Assembly: GCA_900095095.1 (NCBI GenBank)
Contig: FMBT01000305.1
Coordinates: 62,001 to 126,000, forward strand
Reading direction: 5' to 3'
Origin: Fragilariopsis cylindrus CCMP1102
Taxonomy: Eukaryota > Bacillariophyta > Bacillariophyceae > Bacillariales > Bacillariaceae
DNA length: 64,000 bases
Shown here in pieces: positions 22,801 to 33,573 of this stretch. The notes under the pieces were generated by a model, which searched no databases, had not been told where the DNA came from, and was given only the letters and a program-made list of their open reading frames with translations. The translations under genes and the position numbers were made by a program. The stretch's first letter is position 1; each line of letters starts with the position of its first letter.

Positions 22801-24689
22801 ATGACGGATGCTGTTTCATTGAGCGTAAAGTGGGGGAAGGAGACGATCGTCCTGGATTTTGTCGTAGCCGGTGGAGTAAAAGGATTAAAGACCGAATTGG
22901 AAGAAAAGACTCGTGTACCCGCTGATAGAATGAAATTGATGGCAAAAAGCAAAGGTCTATGGAAGGGTGTATTGAAAGATGATTTTGATTTTTCAACCAT
23001 TGATATCACAAAGGCTCTTTCCAAGGCCAAAGGTGGACCATTGCATCTTTTGTTGATGGGATCAGCAGCGGAGTTGACAGGACCTAAGATTAAGACAGTA
23101 TTTCTCGAGGATCTACCGCCAGAGGAAATCGCGAAGGTTCAAGAACCGTAAGTTTATTTGATTACATTACTTCGACGATCATTATATTATAAATAGCTGA
23201 CGTTTGCACATTCATTATTATGAGATTGCTTCCGCTTTTTATACTGAAAGATTATGTATTTCTTCTGACCTGACCCCTCTTAATTTCATTTTCTTTTTGG
23301 TACGATAGATCGGGATTGGAGAATTTAGGTAATACTTGTTATTTAAATTCGGTCGTTCAGTGCTTGCGAACCGTCCCACAACTTCGTCGAGGACTCGATT
23401 CTTCGACTGCACCACCAACATCTGCTCCAACATTGTTTGTCAATTCATTGAGGGATACCTACAATCAACTAGATCGAACTGCAAATGCTGTAGCACCTTC
23501 CACATTAGTACGATCAACGAAGATGGCATTTCCGGAATTTAATAGAACTGGACCCAATGGTGCTCCTATGCAACAAGATGCAGAAGAATTTTTCTCAGGA
23601 TTACTTACAATTGCTGCGGGTGTGTTGCAAGATGACCGTCAAATCAAAGCTGCTTTACCCTTCTCAACACCTGCAGAACTTGGCGGTGCAAGTAACCTTG
23701 TAGATGCATTATTTGGACTTAGGATGGAGGAAACTTTGACGTGTGATGAGTTTGATGACAAGGGTACTTCTGGTAGCACTGGAGATGATAAGATGCAAGA
23801 TGATGAAGACAAAGATAACAACAATAACAATATGTCTGCATTAGTAGAACCACCAGTCAAGTCGTACGATTTGCTTCGTAAATTGGTTTGCAATATTCAA
23901 GGTGGTTCGGATGGAAATTCGGCGCAGACCAATGTAACCCATTTAGCCGAAGGCATCGCATTGTCACTGAATGGTACTATTGAGAAGCGTTCGGACGTTC
24001 TGGGACGCGACGCTGTATGGACCCGAAAGCAACGAATTGCACGACTTCCTCCCATCCTAACTGTCCAATTTGGTAGATTTTACTGGAAGGCAACCCCTGA
24101 TTCTCAGGATCATACAGGTGTTAAATGCAAAGTAATGAAACCAGTGACGTTCAATAGCACTTTTGACATTTATGAATTCTGTTCTGAAGATGTTAAGAAG
24201 GAACTGAAAAAATCGAGAGACAAGGCGCTGAAGGAAGACGAAGAACGTATTAACAAGAAACTCGCCGGCGAGGACACTACTGCTACTGCTGAAGAGGATG
24301 TCACCATGAAAAGTGAAGAAGGAGATGATGATGAGGAAGCGGCCGCCCTCAAAGCTGCTCTTGCAATGAGCATGCAAGACGAGGATGATAAACCTCTTCC
24401 CGTCGGACCGGGATTACCTGCTGAATTCCAAGGAGAGTACGAGTTATTTGCGGTGGTCACACACAAAGGACGAGATGCTGATGGTGGACATTATATGGCT
24501 TGGGTGAAGGCTGCATCAAATAATTCTAGCAAAGTCGAAAAAATCGCTGATACCGACGAAGAGAACGCGGACTGGTATGTATTTGATGATGATGAAGTGT
24601 CTCCTTGCAAAACTGAAGATGTTCTCAAACTAAAAGGTGGCGGTGATTGGCATATGAGTTACTTGAACTTTTATCGCGCTAAGAAGTAA
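22801..24689 (+). CDS. USP14/Ubp6-type proteasome-associated deubiquitinase with inserted UIM
   Basis: Cysteine protease that trims ubiquitin from substrates on the 26S proteasome. Exon 1 is 22801-23147, a 161-nt intron (GTAAGT..TAG) follows, and exon 2 is 23309-24689; together about 575 residues. The N-terminal ubiquitin-like domain (1-80: SLSVKWGKETI, MKLMAKSKG) docks Ubp6 on Rpn1. The Cys box is GLENLGNTCYLNSVVQ near 117-132, a Gln-Gln-Asp-Ala-Glu-Glu-Phe block follows near 205, and the His box is GGHYMAWVK with DWYVFDDDEV. An acidic insertion before the His box (about residues 465-490) ends in LKAALAMSMQDED. This fits the ubiquitin-interacting-motif pattern (hydrophobic-x-x-Ala-x-x-x-Ser-x-x-acidic), which I do not know from human USP14. 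The gene is intact, with no frame break. Confidence 0.93.
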
Positions 24690-24909
24690 GGGTGTGTATA
24701 TGAATAGATTTTTTTCTAAGTTCTATCTATCTGGTGGGTTTTATAATAATATGATTGATTGATTGATTGATTGATTTAGTTTGATTATTCTAGCTAGATC
24801 TATACAATATGTTTTACAACTGGAAAAAACTTAGCTAGCTAAGAAGTACTGTATCCGTAACATGAATGAATTTTCATCTTCAAATTTTCTGATAATTATA
24901 TCATACTAG

Positions 24910-25725
24910 TCATGGCCTAGAATAGGCCCTACTAGACGACGACCTTGAAGATGTCGTTGATGTGGTCGTATTCTTCATTGATTTGAGTTCTATTATTTGC
25001 TCGCTGTTGTCGTCAATAGTAGTGATACTACTGATGGTTGTTGATGATACGCCTTTACTATTCGTGCTACTACCATCCCATGACCAAATTTTCTTAAGTA
25101 TGAAATAATTTACAATCCCAGTCCAAAGTAATGTAATAACCCATGCAATAAGATGTGGAACTTTCACATATTTTGTCATAATAAAATTAAATACTGTTGA
25201 TATAATAATGATAATGGAATAACCCAAATACATCTTTATTAAGCTATTCCAATAACTGCCAATGTAATCACCAAACACCAAATAACGATGTGATGTATGA
25301 CGGAATACAATACTACCAAAGAATGATATCATCCAACATAAGCTAGGATCATTAATGATCATCCAATAAAATAATGCATATATTATGAATTGTGCTACAT
25401 CACATATACATCCTGATACCATAAAGCATACGTATCGTGGTGGAATAAATCCAACTACCTTAACAACTTCTGCAGCTGGACGTGTACCATACCAAACTTT
25501 ACCCAAACCGGTAATGATATATAAATCATTATTATCATCCTCATCAAAATAAGAAGAAGATACTTGTACACGTTGACGTAGACGTCTCGAAATACATGCA
25601 GGTGCCTTTCTTTTTTCAATCCAAGCAATTACTCTTGATATTACAGTAGTAGTAGTAGTAGTAGTAGTAATAGTAGTAGCTTCGGATCCGATCCTTGGTA
25701 ACTCTTGCTCGTCAGAAAACATCAT
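24910..25725 (-). CDS. GtrA-like four-helix membrane protein
   Basis: About 271 residues from the ATG at 25725; the longer open frame starts only at GTG. The cytosolic N-terminus contains a Thr run. Four membrane helices follow (about 100-220): YVCFMVSGCICDVAQFIIYA, CWMISFFGSIVF, YSIIIIISTVFNFIM and AWVITLLWTGIVNYFI. The linker RHTSHRYLVFGDY and the last helix ending NYFILKKIWSW are typical of the GtrA family, small proteins tied to lipid-linked sugar translocation in bacteria. The algal version is uncharacterised. The C-terminus is Ser/Thr-rich. No frame break. Confidence 0.75.
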   Translation of the reverse strand: MMFSDEQELPRIGSEATTITTTTTTTTVISRVIAWIEKRKAPACISRRLRQRVQVSSSYFDEDDNNDLYIITGLGKVWYGTRPAAEVVKVVGFIPPRYVCFMVSGCICDVAQFIIYALFYWMIINDPSLCWMISFFGSIVFRHTSHRYLVFGDYIGSYWNSLIKMYLGYSIIIIISTVFNFIMTKYVKVPHLIAWVITLLWTGIVNYFILKKIWSWDGSSTNSKGVSSTTISSITTIDDNSEQIIELKSMKNTTTSTTSSRSSSSRAYSRP

Positions 25726-26234
25726 TATAGAAAGAAACTGAAGAAGACGAATGAATCGAGTCGAAGACACGAATTCCTATTTAAGTTACGTTGGTGATAA
25801 AAGATGTCTCTCTCTATTGTAAGGTAGATGGTAACAAGTAAGTGGGATTGTCGTGCATGCCTGTCTTCGTCATTGTTGAATATTGTTGAATTTTGTTGTA
25901 GGACAATTTTAAATTTAAATTTCAATTCCAGAAAGGCAAAATCCGGCCAGGGCGATAATTTTCAGTCATGGATATAATATTAATAATTAAGGCCTAGATC
26001 TGTCTACATATTTTCGTAATGACTGCATCATGCAGCTACAGTGTACTGTAGTTTTTTTGTGTTGCTTTCATCACTCATGCATCACGACCTTGTTTCATTA
26101 TTGTTTTGTAATCAATAAAAATTTCAAACATAACAAACGAAAAAAAAAAACGATACAAAGTAAAAAAATAAACTGTAAGCGATACTATTATTACCAACTG
26201 AATATAATAATAATCATCATCATCATCCATTATC
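25726..26234. other. Divergent upstream region
   Basis: About 0.5 kb between the GtrA-like and alpha-SNAP starts, AT-rich with A-runs. No gene or motif that I can support. Confidence 0.5.
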
Positions 26235-27428
26235 ATGTCGGCAATGTCAAAGGCACAAAAGGCTAAAGCCGAAGCATACGTGAAGGAGGCTGAAGGTTTA
26301 TTATCAAAAAAGGGTTGGTTCTCATCCTCGAAAGAACGGAATGCGGAAGATGCTGCTGAAAGTTTTGAAAAGGCTGCAAATGCATATAAGATTGGTGGAC
26401 TAAATCAAGAAGCAGGTGATTCATATGTCAAAGCAGCGGAACTATATAGAGACAAACTGAGCGATTTCAATAATGCATCAAAGTCATTAAATAATGCTGG
26501 TATGTTTTTGTTTTTGTAGACAATAAATATTTGAATTTGCAATGCAATTGAGTGGAATTGAATTGAATTTGCGGGGGTCGTGATTCTGCAATGCATATAT
26601 ATATATATATATAAACAATGTATTATTGCACTAAAAAATAATGTCACAACTCCGTCATGCAAAATGTATTAGGTAATTTTAACAGACGTTTTCTTGTTTT
26701 TTTTCTAACTTTGATCGATTTTTTTCTTTTGTTTGTTGTGTTGTTATTACCAGGAACCTGCTACAAAAAGATTATCCTGCGATGCTATTAATGCGTATAG
26801 GCAAGCCGTATCACTCTATACAGATAATGCACGGATTACACAGGCAGCAAAATTAATGAAAACAATTGCAGAATTGTATGAAGAGGAAGAAATTGAGGAT
26901 GACGGGAAGTCGTATATTGTTTGTGCAATTGATGCATACGAACAAGCGTCAGAATTATTCGGTATGGAAGATTCGAAATCATCTACGTCACAATGTCTTA
27001 GTAAGATTGCAGAGTTATGCAGTGCCGCATTAGATCCACCAGACTTTACCCGGGCTAGTAAAATTTATGACAAACTTGGACGGAATTGTCTTGGGAGTAA
27101 TTTATTAAAATTCAATGCGAAAGGATATTTCCTTCAATCTATTTTATGTAATTTGGCAATTAGTGACGATGTTGGTGCAGAACAGGCTATTCAAAAGTAT
27201 GAAAGCTTAGACTATACATTCGGTGATTCTCGAGAAGGGAAATTTGCTTCCGCATTAATTGATTCCGTGAAGGGGTATGACGTAGAAGGGTTCTCACAGG
27301 CATGTTTTGATTATGATCGAATTTCAAAACTTAATCCGTGGCAAACTTCGATCCTTGTTAAGGTCAAACGTACTATTGATGAAGGCGCAGAGGACGATGA
27401 TGATGATTCTGATGTTGATTTAACATAA
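26235..27428 (+). CDS. Alpha-SNAP (soluble NSF attachment protein)
   Basis: Adaptor that recruits the ATPase NSF to SNARE complexes for recycling after membrane fusion. Exon 1 is 26235-26499, a 254-nt intron (GTATGT..CAG) follows, and exon 2 is 26754-27428. Helical TPR-like repeats: AAESFEKAANAYKIGG, CAIDAYEQASELF and AEQAIQKYESLDYTF. The C-terminus is acidic with Leu at the penultimate position (DSDVDLT), the residue needed for NSF stimulation in animal alpha-SNAP. Just after the splice junction the frame changes between GTCYKK and DAINAYRQAV (about 26770-26785). Two added bases restore KKDYPxDAINAY, typical of the family. Identity is clear. Confidence 0.9.
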
Positions 27429-27549
27429 AGAATCATAATAATATATATTAATAGTCATTTTGAAGAAGAAGTAAGTCGATAAATAATGAGGGATGCACAA
27501 AATTATAATTTTTAATTTTTTATTACAATAATCGAAAAAAGGAATTAAT

Positions 27550-29099
27550 TTAATTATCCGTAGAGACAATTTCATCATTATATTGGACTCGATCATTGAA
27601 ATTTGGATCTTGTTGAAGGAGTTGTTCTGGCGCTGCCTTGAATTTTTGTACCTCTCGTCGAATTTTTTCTTTCTGATCTTCTGGAGCAAATGATGCATCA
27701 ATCGTATCATCTAGAATTTCAAAAACATCCTCGAAATTCCAACCTAATTTCTTTAATCCTATTCTCCATTGCCAAGTTAAAGAAGTATTAAAAACAGCAG
27801 GATCGTCAGAACTGAGTGATATTTTCAATCCCTTGTTTCGAAATTTGCGTGCTGGATGATCTAACCAATTTGTTTTGATCCAGCCACCTGTTTCCTGAGA
27901 AATGGTAAAATACGAAATGAAACGAAAATAGTGTAAAAAATGAGTAAAGAATATACGAATAGCGATTAAAGTATGAGAATTCATTCCTCCAGCTTTTTTC
28001 CTTTCGTCTCTCGATAAGCATATAACAAATTCAGAAGAATAGAACCACATACTATACTGGATGTTGGACAGGTCTCAAAATTAATATTCTTTGACTTAGC
28101 CAATTCAATTATATCATCATTATTTGAGATACGATATCCATGACCGATTCGTTTTGCTCCATAATCAAGAATGGCAGCTCGTACATTCTGTGAAGAATCT
28201 GGAGTTTCACCAGCATGGATAGTAACAGGAATACCCAACTGCTTCGCCTTTCGGCACATATCTAAATGTGCATTATGGAATGGTGAATCTGCTGCAAAAT
28301 GAGTTTCACCCGCAGCAACATCAACACCAACTACAGCACATGGAAAATCGAGTCGAAATTCATACGCCATATCAATCACATCGTTCGACCAATCAGGTTG
28401 AAAATCAATTCCACATAAAATTTGATTGACTATTATTATATCATCAGTAGCAGTAGCAGTAGCAGCATCAATACATCCACGTCGTAAACCTATAGTGATC
28501 GATTGATGTGCCATACGTGGATCCTTTGCTAACATATGGGGTGAGTAGCGTACTTCAGTATAGATTACATTTTGTTCTTTTTGACGTTTCACAAAGTCAT
28601 AAGCTAAATGTTCCAATAGATCATAATTGTTATATACCAATGGTAGAAAAAATTGAAAACAAAGTAGCATATCTTCTAAACTACCCTGTACTTTCTTACT
28701 ATTAAGAGATTTATTATTTTTCCTTTCTTCGACGTGTCGTATTTTTCTGTATCGTCGACGACACGTGCATAGACGAGTATAATCCAAAGAAGTTGTACAG
28801 GCTGATACTAATTCACGAAGCTTCACAGGAGGCGTGTCCGGATTAGTATCCCATGGAAGTTTCATTTCAATAGGAATACAATGTATCATATGTGGATTAC
28901 TTTGTAGATGATCCCATAGTTCAGTTGTATTGAAACTACCGTCAAGATGAACATGAAGTTCAATCTTTGGGAAATTTTGAACCCATAATTCGATCGATTG
29001 TTGGTTTTCGTTTTCGTTGTCGTTGTCGGCGGCGTCGTCGAACCACGACGTGGGACCGCCGCTATCCAAGTCCTCCGAAGACGACCCTTGGAAGCTCAT
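27550..29099 (-). CDS. Adenosine deaminase
   Basis: Zinc-dependent purine salvage enzyme converting adenosine to inosine. Exon 1 is 28053-29099, a 158-nt intron (GTATGT..CAG) follows, and exon 2 is 27550-27894; 463 residues with no frame break. Metal and catalytic motifs are all present: ELHVHLDGS near residue 47, HAGETPDSS, RIGHGYR and SLSSDDPAVF. Unlike the standard enzyme it has a strongly basic insertion of about 25 residues (near 113-138, starting CRRRYRKIRH) between the first helices and the SLEDML motif. The N-terminus is acidic, so no organelle import signal is seen; probably cytosolic. An adenosine-deaminase-like (ADAL) specificity for N6-methyl-AMP cannot be excluded. Confidence 0.9.
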
Positions 29100-30039
29100 C
29101 GTGGTTTGCTGTTTATTTTTTATTGTATCTGTAAAAGAGTAACGCTTTATTACTAGCTAAAGGATAAACAGTCTAGAATTTCTTTATGAGGAGTAAGTAG
29201 CCCTCAACGACGAAGACGAAGACGAAGGATGTTTACAATATCGTCGAGAATTGATGTCAACGCCATTTATTAGTTCGAATTTTTCAAGGGTTGTTGGGGG
29301 ATTAGGGAAATCTTCATGCATGAGCAAACGTTTTCTAAAGAAAAATTGGCGCGAACGGAAGATTCTCGTCACTTTATTGTCGTGTTTTGTCGTTTTGGAC
29401 TGTCGAAATTGAATTGGCTTAGTTCGCAAGTGCCAAATTTTGTGGATGTTATAATAGAAATCAATTGGTAGTTGAAATAACTAAACAAGTAGCGCTGTAT
29501 GCTACTTCAAGAAAGTGAACTAGAATATAAGACGATGCTCCAACTCATAGTTTTTAATCAAAAAATTGTGTTTGAAAACCAGAATCAATTACGTGGCCCA
29601 TTAAGTCTAACAAATTTGGAATGATGCATTTGGATACCTTTGGGTTGAACTAAGTAAGGATCGTAGAATTTTACACTGTGTCTGTTTACTACTGTATCAT
29701 CTCTTGCTACTACAATCGAGAGAAGTTTTGACGCCCGAAAAAATTCAAAGCATCTTTTATAATCCAAATTTAATAAAAATATAAAAATCCACCGGAGCAA
29801 ATGAGCGACCTACTAGTTTACTATCATCGAAAAGAAGACAGACTTATGATGATTTAAGTAAGAATAACTCATTTTGTGATAGTACATTTCAAGATGTGGG
29901 ATGCATCTACAAGCTAGAATCTTAAAGGAAAGATAATCGTCGGCGGCGTTGTTTAGAAGAGATTATATGGTCTGAAGCATCTTTGTTTCTTTGAACCACA
30001 GCGGCGCCATTATATTATACCACTTCAATATCATCCACT
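29100..30039. other. Intergenic, 0.9 kb
   Basis: Upstream of adenosine deaminase and downstream of the NlpC-like gene. A minus-strand open frame at 29184-29429 (81 codons) has a Ser run and no family resemblance; I do not call it a gene. Confidence 0.5.
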
Positions 30040-31174
30040 TTATTTCTCACGGAACGATACGGGTGCTAGAAATCGCCAACCAGGTCGAAGACGGATCACA
30101 TCCTGATCTTGAAATCGATAATCTCTTAAATAATCTTCTACTTTGGATTCCTTTATGGTACGTTCCGTTATATTCTGTGCAACTTTGGCATCTGCCAATG
30201 CCTTCGTCACCAACCAAGCAGAGGGAGATGTTGGACCAGGATTATTAGTATGATATCCGAGAGCGTATGCTATTGCACCAACAAGGCCCAATGTAGAATG
30301 TGCCTTACTGTAATTCATAGTTTTTGATAATTCAATCCAACTGTCACGGAATTCTTCTAATTTTTTATTAACGATTTGTTCAGTAACAAGAACATTTGAT
30401 GTTGCTTCATAGAATTGATCATTCCGTTTTTCTCCAGGCAAAGCCAATGGTAACAATACGACAGAACGTGATTCTGACATTTCCATTCGAGTCAACAATG
30501 GACGTACAACGATACCTTCACCAGCAGTGGCCTCCATTAACAATAGATTGGATGCATCATATAAATCACTCTTATTTTTCACATAACCCGGTACGATAAT
30601 TCCTGAAAAAGATAGACAAAAATGTAATTTAATACATGTGTACAAACAAAAAAACATTTGTTAGTAGATTTATACAACAAAAATACTTGCATTGCAAGTT
30701 TCGTGTTTGGCAGACTGCACGTATAATATACTATAATATAATATGATATAATATATCATGAATTGAATTGAATTTGATGAAAAATTCCTGCTGCTTACCA
30801 CAATGATCAAATTGTCCTTCTGACATTGACTTATTAAGATCATTTTTATTACATAATAGTGTTCGTCCCAATACACAAACCAATGCAGCTAATGGTCCAG
30901 CCGAACAATGTTCCCACCGTCGATCAAATAACAGTACATCCCCTGGCCGACATCGTTCTATCATTAAATCATCAATTGTTTGTACGTTCGGTACTCGGAC
31001 ACGTGTCCGAACTTCTTCCATTTTCTTTTGTCGTTCATCTATTGCCCATTTCCACCAAATAATACAGGAATTGATGATATAATAGCTCCACCTCCCATTT
31101 TCTTTAATATTCGTATCCGTTTTGGAGTAAATATATTTTTGAATGTTCTGACATACTGGTTGTGCCAATATCAT
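30040..31174 (-). CDS. Permuted NlpC/P60-like (YiiX/YebB-type) protein
   Basis: Exon 1 is 30799-31174 and exon 2 is 30040-30602, with a 196-nt intron (GTAAGC..CAG); about 312 residues. The core reads RPGDVLLFDRRWEH, then GQFDHCGIIVPGYV, LLLMEATAGEGIVVRPL and VVLLPLALP. This is the order seen in circularly permuted papain-fold proteins: GD-x-x-L-F strand, a His in (Y/F)DH-x-G, then a strand with EA. Such proteins act as peptidases or as lipid or amide hydrolases or transferases. The second half is helical with no further domain. The start is uncertain: an alternative ATG at about 31232 in another frame gives a Ser/Pro/His-rich N-terminus and would need one base change. Function unknown. Confidence 0.65.
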
Positions 31175-31704
31175 TCTGATGATGTTGTTGCGGTTGGTGA
31201 TGGTGGTGCGATGATGGGGATGGGGACGACATAGTGCTTTATCTTTATTGATACCTCTCTCTCTCTATCTATCTCTATCTCTCTCTCTACAGCACTGTCG
31301 TGATCAATGTGTCGTTGGGTTTCAAGCAAGGGTGATGATGAGTGATGAAAAATGAATGAATCAGGCAGAATTGATGAGATGGAATGATTTATTTTTCATC
31401 CGTATGAAAAAGGGGTGATACTACTTTGCTTGCGAAATCAGAAGGGGGGCAGATGCTTTCCAAAAATCAACAAAATTGCCGCACCTTTATTGCTCTCGGC
31501 ACTATGTATAATTTGTGTATGCTTACGTTGCCTACAATTGTGCTTTCAAATGCCGAACAGTACGTTAATCCTACCCCAGCCATTGTGACTATTGATAATT
31601 TATTTATATTTATTTATTGAGACTTCATTCACAAACCAATAAAGCTTTACCGTATCATTATCTTCTTCGAACGTAGAAGAAAATCCGAAAGACAAGTATA
31701 CAAA
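31175..31704. other. Intergenic with CT-rich microsatellite
   Basis: Divergent upstream region between the NlpC-like and SAP-domain genes. It contains a CTCTAT/CT repeat at about 31254-31290. No gene seen. Confidence 0.5.
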
Positions 31705-32686
31705 ATGGCGATTGAAGATGTTAAAAAGATGAAAGGTGCGAACTACATTACAGAGGTGTCTACAACATATTACTAATCATCGTGCCTAATAAGCACAGAG
31801 TCTTTCTCATCGTCGTCGTCCCTCACCAAAATTAATCATCCATTTATTCGTTTGTTTTTATGCGTATCTTATCCAAAAAAATATTACTTTGTCTAAAGTG
31901 ACCGAGATCCGTGAAGAACTCACGAAACGGGGACTGTCAGCGGATGGACTTAAGGCAGAATTAGTAAATCGATTACAAACACGTCTTGATGAAGAGGAAT
32001 TTGGTCTAGTGGAAATGCCCACTGCTGCTGCTACTGCGACGACAACACCTTCCCCACCAGTTGCTGCTGTAACAACTCCCGGTAAAGGGTCAGCAACTGC
32101 AACCTCCGCTTCGGCATCTAAAACAGAAACTGCTACTGTCGTCAAAGCTACAGCAGCAGCAGCAGTAGTCGAGAAAAAGATAGATGAAAAAACTAAGGAT
32201 ACTACTACAACTACCGTTGTTGCTAGTGCTGCTACAGCAGCTGAACCAGTGAAAGCAGTTGAATTGAAAGGGATGAGTTTTGAAGAGAAAAAGAAGGCAC
32301 GTGCTGCTAGATTTAATCTAACGACCACGACACCAAAAGATAAGAATGATTCACGTAAACGAGGGAGGGGAAATGGTGATAGGGCTGCAACTGCTGGTGG
32401 AGACAATAAAAAAGGAAAGAATGATGGTGGGAAACGAACGAAGAAGAATGATGGTGTTGTTAGTACTAAAACTAAAGGCAGAGGAGGTGGTGGTGGTGAT
32501 AATAAGAAGGTGGATAATAAAAAACAGAATACTAAGAAAGGACCAGCACCAGCAAACTTTGATTCCTTATCGAAAGATGAATTAGAGAAACGATTAGAAC
32601 GTGCAAACAAATATGGGGTTGTCAACGCAACCGTTGATGCAATGAAGGTTGCTTTAAGGAAATTTCGTTTTGAAGGAGGAAAATAA
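31705..32686 (+). CDS. SAP-domain protein, THO1/SARNP (CIP29)-like
   Basis: Nuclear DNA/RNA-binding protein linked to mRNA export through the TREX complex. The true start is in a 31-nt first exon (31705-31735). A 163-nt intron (GTGCGA..AAG) follows, and exon 2 is 31899-32686; about 272 residues. Joined, the N-terminus reads MAIEDVKKMKVTEIREEL, followed by KRGLSADGLKAELVNRL, a textbook SAP helix-loop-helix at 5-40. The middle is Ala/Thr low complexity, then GMSFEEKKKARAARF, the motif shared by SARNP and Tho1. A Gly/Lys/Asn-rich basic part follows, and the protein ends with KDELEKRLERANKYG. No frame break. Confidence 0.88.
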
Positions 32687-33573
32687 ACTAAAATGCTACA
32701 ATTAATTAGCTTATGAAAAAGAGGAGAACGAAGGGTCGGTATGCGGATTGATCTACTTGTATGGGTAAAGAAAAATTATTTGATGAATTGAGTATTGTAT
32801 TTGTGTGTTGGTTGAGTTAGACGTTACGGTAGACCTTGTTGGTGGTTACGCATTTCTTTTCTTTTTTACTCTCAGAAAGTTACGATAGATTGGAACCTTC
32901 AAGGCAATACTTGTACCGTAATACCTCTAATCATTGGGTTATAGTTTCATCACCGCAAAGTACAGCTAGCGGTAACCTTAAATAATAGTAACAATAATAA
33001 TAAATTCATTTCTTCTGATGAGGAAATAAAACAATTTCTTAATTTGTTACCTTTTCAAGAATTTAATAGAAATCAATCCAAAAATGAGGAAAGATGAAGG
33101 TAAATTTACCGGCGATTCATTCATCACACAGTACATGTAGCTCTGATCATATCATAACATAACAAGTGAAGAATATTTACGTAGACTGACGAACAAGAAT
33201 TGCATGGTACTTCAACTTCCATACAATTACTGGTGAAAGTACAGTAATTTATTGGTACAGTACCCGGATTGTTTATTCTAATCGTTATATTAAAGATAAC
33301 AGGCAATGCTGTACAACATGCGACAACCCCCATCTAGCTGGCTAGGTATTGATTAGTGAAAAACAGTATGTATCTATGCTAGTCTTAGGATTAAAGAGTC
33401 TATTAACATACTACTAATTACAGTACTACTAGAATATTCAGGGATAGAAATAAATGGATTATAGATAAATAATTTACAATCTAATTTACAGTATTTGTAT
33501 AGTATATATGATGGATTTATTGATTCGCAAGTAAGCCATGTTATGATGTGCCTTACTATTTTTTACTTTTCTT
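32687..33573. other. Convergent intergenic region, 0.9 kb
   Basis: Between the SAP-domain and basic-region genes. A minus-strand open frame at 33124-33333 contains FNITIRINNPGTVPINYC, faintly like an LEA-2-type beta strand pair, but it stands alone. No gene is called. Confidence 0.45.

Noticed and set aside
29184-29429. 81-codon minus-strand frame upstream of adenosine deaminase
   Set aside because: No family resemblance, a Ser run from a GAC/GAA repeat, and it sits in promoter space.
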